Assembly (NCBI GenBank): GCA_948874605.1
Contig: CAQRXS010000004.1
Location: 1-33,352 of the forward strand
Direction of reading: 5' to 3'
DNA: 33,352 bases
Source: an uncultured Bacilli bacterium
GTDB lineage: Bacteria > Bacillota_I > Bacilli_A > RF39 > UBA660
Part shown: positions 30,642 through 33,352 of the stretch, in pieces
Layout of the letters: each line of letters starts with the position of its first letter
How positions within the stretch are numbered: position 1 is the first letter of the stretch
The notes under the pieces: model-generated
Told to the model about the DNA's origin: nothing
Database searches by the model: none
Seen by the model: the letters and a program-made list of their open reading frames with translations, nothing else
Made by a program: the position numbers and the translations under genes

Positions 30642-32270
30642 ATGCAAACTGTTACTGTTACATGTAGTGGTTCAAAGGAAGTATTTTCCAATGGTGTAAC
30701 TTATTATGAAGTGGCTCAAAAATTTGGTATTCTAGATGCTTTAGCTGTTCAAATAGGAAATGAAGTTGACTCTTTAGATTCAAAAATACTTAAGAATGTT
30801 GATGTGAATTTTTTAAATGTTACAACGTTAACAGGTTATAAAATTTATCAATCGGCTTTAAAGTTTTTATTTTATGTAGCTGTTACGGAAGTTATTCCAG
30901 ATGCAGAATGCCATTTTTTACATAGTGTACCCAAAGGTATTTTATGTGAAATTGAAAGTGTTCATAATTTTACAAGTGATGATGTATCACGTATTAAAGG
31001 AAAAATGGCTCAGCTTGTGAATGAAAAACACCGTTTTTTAAAATATAATTTGAATATAAAAGAAGCTTATCAATATTTAATGCAAAAAGGTGAAGAAGAA
31101 AAGGCTTATAATTTACAGTCTATGACTCATGATATTGTGACAATGTATCGTTTAAAAAATAAGTTGAATTATTTTTATACATTGATGCCATATGACACGT
31201 CTGTGATTGATCGTTTTGAGTTGGTTTTCTTAGGAAGAAATCGTATTGTTCTTGTGTGTCCTAATATTGTTAGTGGGGGTAAAATTCCAGAATATGTTCA
31301 TTATGAGAATATAGTGAATAACTTTATGTCAACGAAGCGTTGGTTAAAAAGAATGGGTGTTTGTTATTTATCTCAAATGAATCAACTCGTAAGTACTTCT
31401 AAAATTCAAGACTTTATTACTTCCAATGAAATCTTATTTGAGGATGATATTGTCAAAGCTTGTAATGCGATTCAATCGATGAGAGATGTTCGTATTATTT
31501 TAATTGCTGGTCCTTCTTCCAGTGGAAAAACAACAACAATGAAACGATTAAGTGCTTTTTTACGTAGTCGTGGCTTTGCACCTGCTCCACTTTCTACGGA
31601 TGATTTTTTTGTAGATCGAAAGGATACGCCTCGTAATGGAGAGGGCAATTTTGATTTTGAGTGTTTGCAAGCTATTGATTTAGAATTATTTAATCAGACT
31701 TTACAAAAATTATTGAAAGGTGAAGAGGTATCCATTCCAGAATATGATTTTGTTCATGGTAAAAAAGTATTTACGGGGAAAACTTTAAAACTTCAAGAAA
31801 ATAGCATTTTGTTAATTGAGGGTCTTCATTGTTTAAATGATGATTTAATTCCTTATATTGATTCCAAGTATAAATTTAAAATTTATTTGAGTCCATTTAT
31901 ACCACTTAATATTGATCGACATAATTATATTTCAACTTTAGATTTAAGATTGATTCGTAGAATTGTTAGGGATAATCGGACAAGAGGAAAAAGTGTTTCA
32001 GAGACTATTGCAGAATGGCAGGTAGTTCGTGCTGGAGAGGAAAAGTATATATTTCCTTATGTTTATCAAGCTGATATGATAATTAATACTGCACTTGCTT
32101 ATGAGGTTGGGGTTTTAAAGGTATATGCTTCTAGTTTGTTACAATCAGTAGGTATTGATTCAGAATATTATAATGAATCAAGAAGATTAATTCATTTACT
32201 TTATATGTTTTTTTCGATACCTAGTGAATATGTACCGAAAGATTCTATTTTAAGAGAATTTATTGGATAG
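30642..32270 (+). CDS. TGS/SAD-uridine kinase-like nucleoside kinase
   Basis: 542-residue fusion: an N-terminal TGS domain (about 1-60) and a threonyl-tRNA synthetase-like editing-associated (SAD) region with HFLHSVPKG, followed by a phosphoribulokinase/uridine kinase domain. Walker A GPSSSGKTTT starts at G290, followed by the substrate region LSTDDFFVDRKDTPRNGEGNFDFECLQAID and the lid-forming RLIRRIVRDNRTRGKS. This architecture is known in Clostridia and related groups, where the protein is called a nucleoside or uridine kinase; the real substrate is not settled. AAAGGAG lies about 11 nt before the ATG. It is followed 25 nt later by gap without a terminator, so the two may be co-transcribed. 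Confidence 0.9.
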   Translation: MQTVTVTCSGSKEVFSNGVTYYEVAQKFGILDALAVQIGNEVDSLDSKILKNVDVNFLNVTTLTGYKIYQSALKFLFYVAVTEVIPDAECHFLHSVPKGILCEIESVHNFTSDDVSRIKGKMAQLVNEKHRFLKYNLNIKEAYQYLMQKGEEEKAYNLQSMTHDIVTMYRLKNKLNYFYTLMPYDTSVIDRFELVFLGRNRIVLVCPNIVSGGKIPEYVHYENIVNNFMSTKRWLKRMGVCYLSQMNQLVSTSKIQDFITSNEILFEDDIVKACNAIQSMRDVRIILIAGPSSSGKTTTMKRLSAFLRSRGFAPAPLSTDDFFVDRKDTPRNGEGNFDFECLQAIDLELFNQTLQKLLKGEEVSIPEYDFVHGKKVFTGKTLKLQENSILLIEGLHCLNDDLIPYIDSKYKFKIYLSPFIPLNIDRHNYISTLDLRLIRRIVRDNRTRGKSVSETIAEWQVVRAGEEKYIFPYVYQADMIINTALAYEVGVLKVYASSLLQSVGIDSEYYNESRRLIHLLYMFFSIPSEYVPKDSILREFIG

Positions 32271-32295
32271 TTTTAGGAATGAAAGAGGGTAAAAA

Positions 32296-33300
32296 ATGAT
32301 AAAAGTTGCAATTAATGGTTTTGGGAGAATTGGACGTCTTGCTTTTCGTGAGATGATTACTGGTACTGATTTTGATATCGTGGCAATTAATGACTTAACG
32401 AATGCTGAAGATTTGGCTTATTTGTTAAAATATGATACAAATCATGGAAATTTTCATATTGATGAGATTAGCGCTGTGGATAACTATTTAGTTATCAACA
32501 ATAAAAAACGGATACCTGTTTTTTCAGAAAGTGATCCAGAAAATCTTCCATGGGGACAATTAGGTGTTGATTTGGTTTTAGAATGTACTGGTTTTTTTGT
32601 AAGTATAGAAGGCGCTTCTAAACATATTCAGGCTGGAGCTCGTAAAGTATTAATATCCGCCCCTGGTAAAGGCGAGATGAAAACCGTGGTTTATGGAGTA
32701 AATGATTCTGTGCTCGATGGTAGTGAGATTATTGTTTCTGCTGCGTCTTGTACAACGAATTGCTTAGCGCCAGTAGTGTCTGTTCTTGATCAAAATTTTG
32801 GTATTGTAAAAGGATTTATGAGTACCATACATGCGATTACAAATGATCAAGCAACACTTGATGTAGCGCATAAAAAAGGATATCGTTCTAGAAGGGGAAG
32901 GGCAAGTTCTTATAATATCGTTCCTTCTAGTACTGGTGCTGCTAGTGCGATTGGTAAAGTTTTACCTAATTTGGAAGGAAAATTACAAGGCTGCGCTTAT
33001 CGTGTTCCAGTGAGTGATGGTTCTATGATTGATTTGGTCCTAGAACTTCGGGAAGATGTTACTGTTGATATGATTAATGCTTCATTGAAACGTGCAGAAT
33101 CTGAGATACTTAAAACAACAAATGATCCTATTGTTTCAAGTGATGTTATTGGGATAAGATATGGGGCTTTGGTTGATTTATCTTTAACTAATATTGTTGA
33201 AGTGGATGGAAAAAAGCTTGTTAAAGTTGTTGCGTGGTATGATAATGAAATGGGTTATACTGCGCAAATGATGCGATGTGCTAAGCGATTGTTTTACTAG
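32296..33300 (+). CDS. gap: Type I glyceraldehyde-3-phosphate dehydrogenase
   Basis: 334-residue glycolytic NAD-dependent GAPDH. N-terminal Rossmann fold INGFGRIGRLAFREM with AINDLT (Asp for NAD specificity), the catalytic SAASCTTNCLAP with Cys152, the active-site His in STIHAIT, and the C-terminal WYDNEMGYT. Length is standard. AAAGAGGGT is the ribosome site. It lies downstream of the kinase gene; a strong terminator overlaps its stop codon, and the window ends 52 nt later in what may be the promoter of the next gene. Confidence 0.97.
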   Translation: MIKVAINGFGRIGRLAFREMITGTDFDIVAINDLTNAEDLAYLLKYDTNHGNFHIDEISAVDNYLVINNKKRIPVFSESDPENLPWGQLGVDLVLECTGFFVSIEGASKHIQAGARKVLISAPGKGEMKTVVYGVNDSVLDGSEIIVSAASCTTNCLAPVVSVLDQNFGIVKGFMSTIHAITNDQATLDVAHKKGYRSRRGRASSYNIVPSSTGAASAIGKVLPNLEGKLQGCAYRVPVSDGSMIDLVLELREDVTVDMINASLKRAESEILKTTNDPIVSSDVIGIRYGALVDLSLTNIVEVDGKKLVKVVAWYDNEMGYTAQMMRCAKRLFY

Positions 33301-33320
33301 TCCAGTACTAGTTTTTTTTA
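33295..33320 (+). terminator. Terminator of gap
   Basis: ACTAGT (33295-33300) pairs with ACTAGT (33306-33311), 5-nt loop, long T run. The stem contains the gap stop codon. Confidence 0.7.
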
Positions 33321-33352
33321 ATTTTTTTTGTTATACTTTTGATTAGAATAGA

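Overview
The window is a compact, AT-rich piece of a bacterial chromosome with Firmicute (Bacillota, Bacilli-like) gene content. The evidence is strong AGGAGG-type Shine-Dalgarno sites, sigma-A promoters (often extended -10), intrinsic terminators between most units, and the block rpsF-ssb-rpsR ... rplI-dnaB ... walJ-rlmH. TGA is a normal stop here (nrdG, walJ and M23 gene ends), so this is not the Mycoplasma code. A class III (oxygen-sensitive) ribonucleotide reductase points to an anaerobe. A GerQ-like spore coat protein hints at endospore formation. The species cannot be named from sequence alone; an uncultured gut Bacilli or Erysipelotrichia-type lineage would fit.

Layout. Positions 2-5435 (minus) hold addB-addA, a short AddAB double-strand-break repair nuclease-helicase. 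5529-6242 (minus) is an orphan gene with an inverted repeat over its ribosome-binding site. 6329-6583 (plus) is a tiny transcription unit that looks like a type II CRISPR mini-array: one perfect 36-nt repeat, one 30-nt spacer and one degenerate terminal repeat, with its own promoter and terminator; no cas gene is present. 6622-10087 is a Crp/Fnr-family regulator divergent from nrdD-nrdG, sharing a 20-bp palindrome placed to activate nrdDG and repress the regulator. 10186-12751 is an accessory stretch: a lipoprotein, a tocopherol-cyclase-like protein and an orphan gene. 13081-19659 is the ribosomal/replication/cell-wall block, interrupted by a HipA-like kinase gene. 19811-21013 is an AAA_14/DUF4143 ATPase with foreign-looking codon use and a perfect 24-bp palindrome next to its promoter. 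21169-24358 carries ung, a LemA protein, a metallo-beta-lactamase hydrolase, gerQ and a YitT membrane protein, each in its own unit. 24467-27349 is ftsE-ftsX plus a secreted coiled-coil M23 peptidase, a complete FtsEX-controlled wall hydrolase module. 27472-28949 is a 36-residue tandem-repeat gene broken by an amber codon and a one-base frameshift. 28950 to the end has whiA, clpP, a TGS/SAD-fused uridine kinase-like gene and gap.

The most unusual items are the orphan CRISPR mini-array, the palindrome-controlled nrdDG/regulator pair, the ATPase with its palindrome, the decaying repeat gene, and the possible switch-like leader of rpsF.
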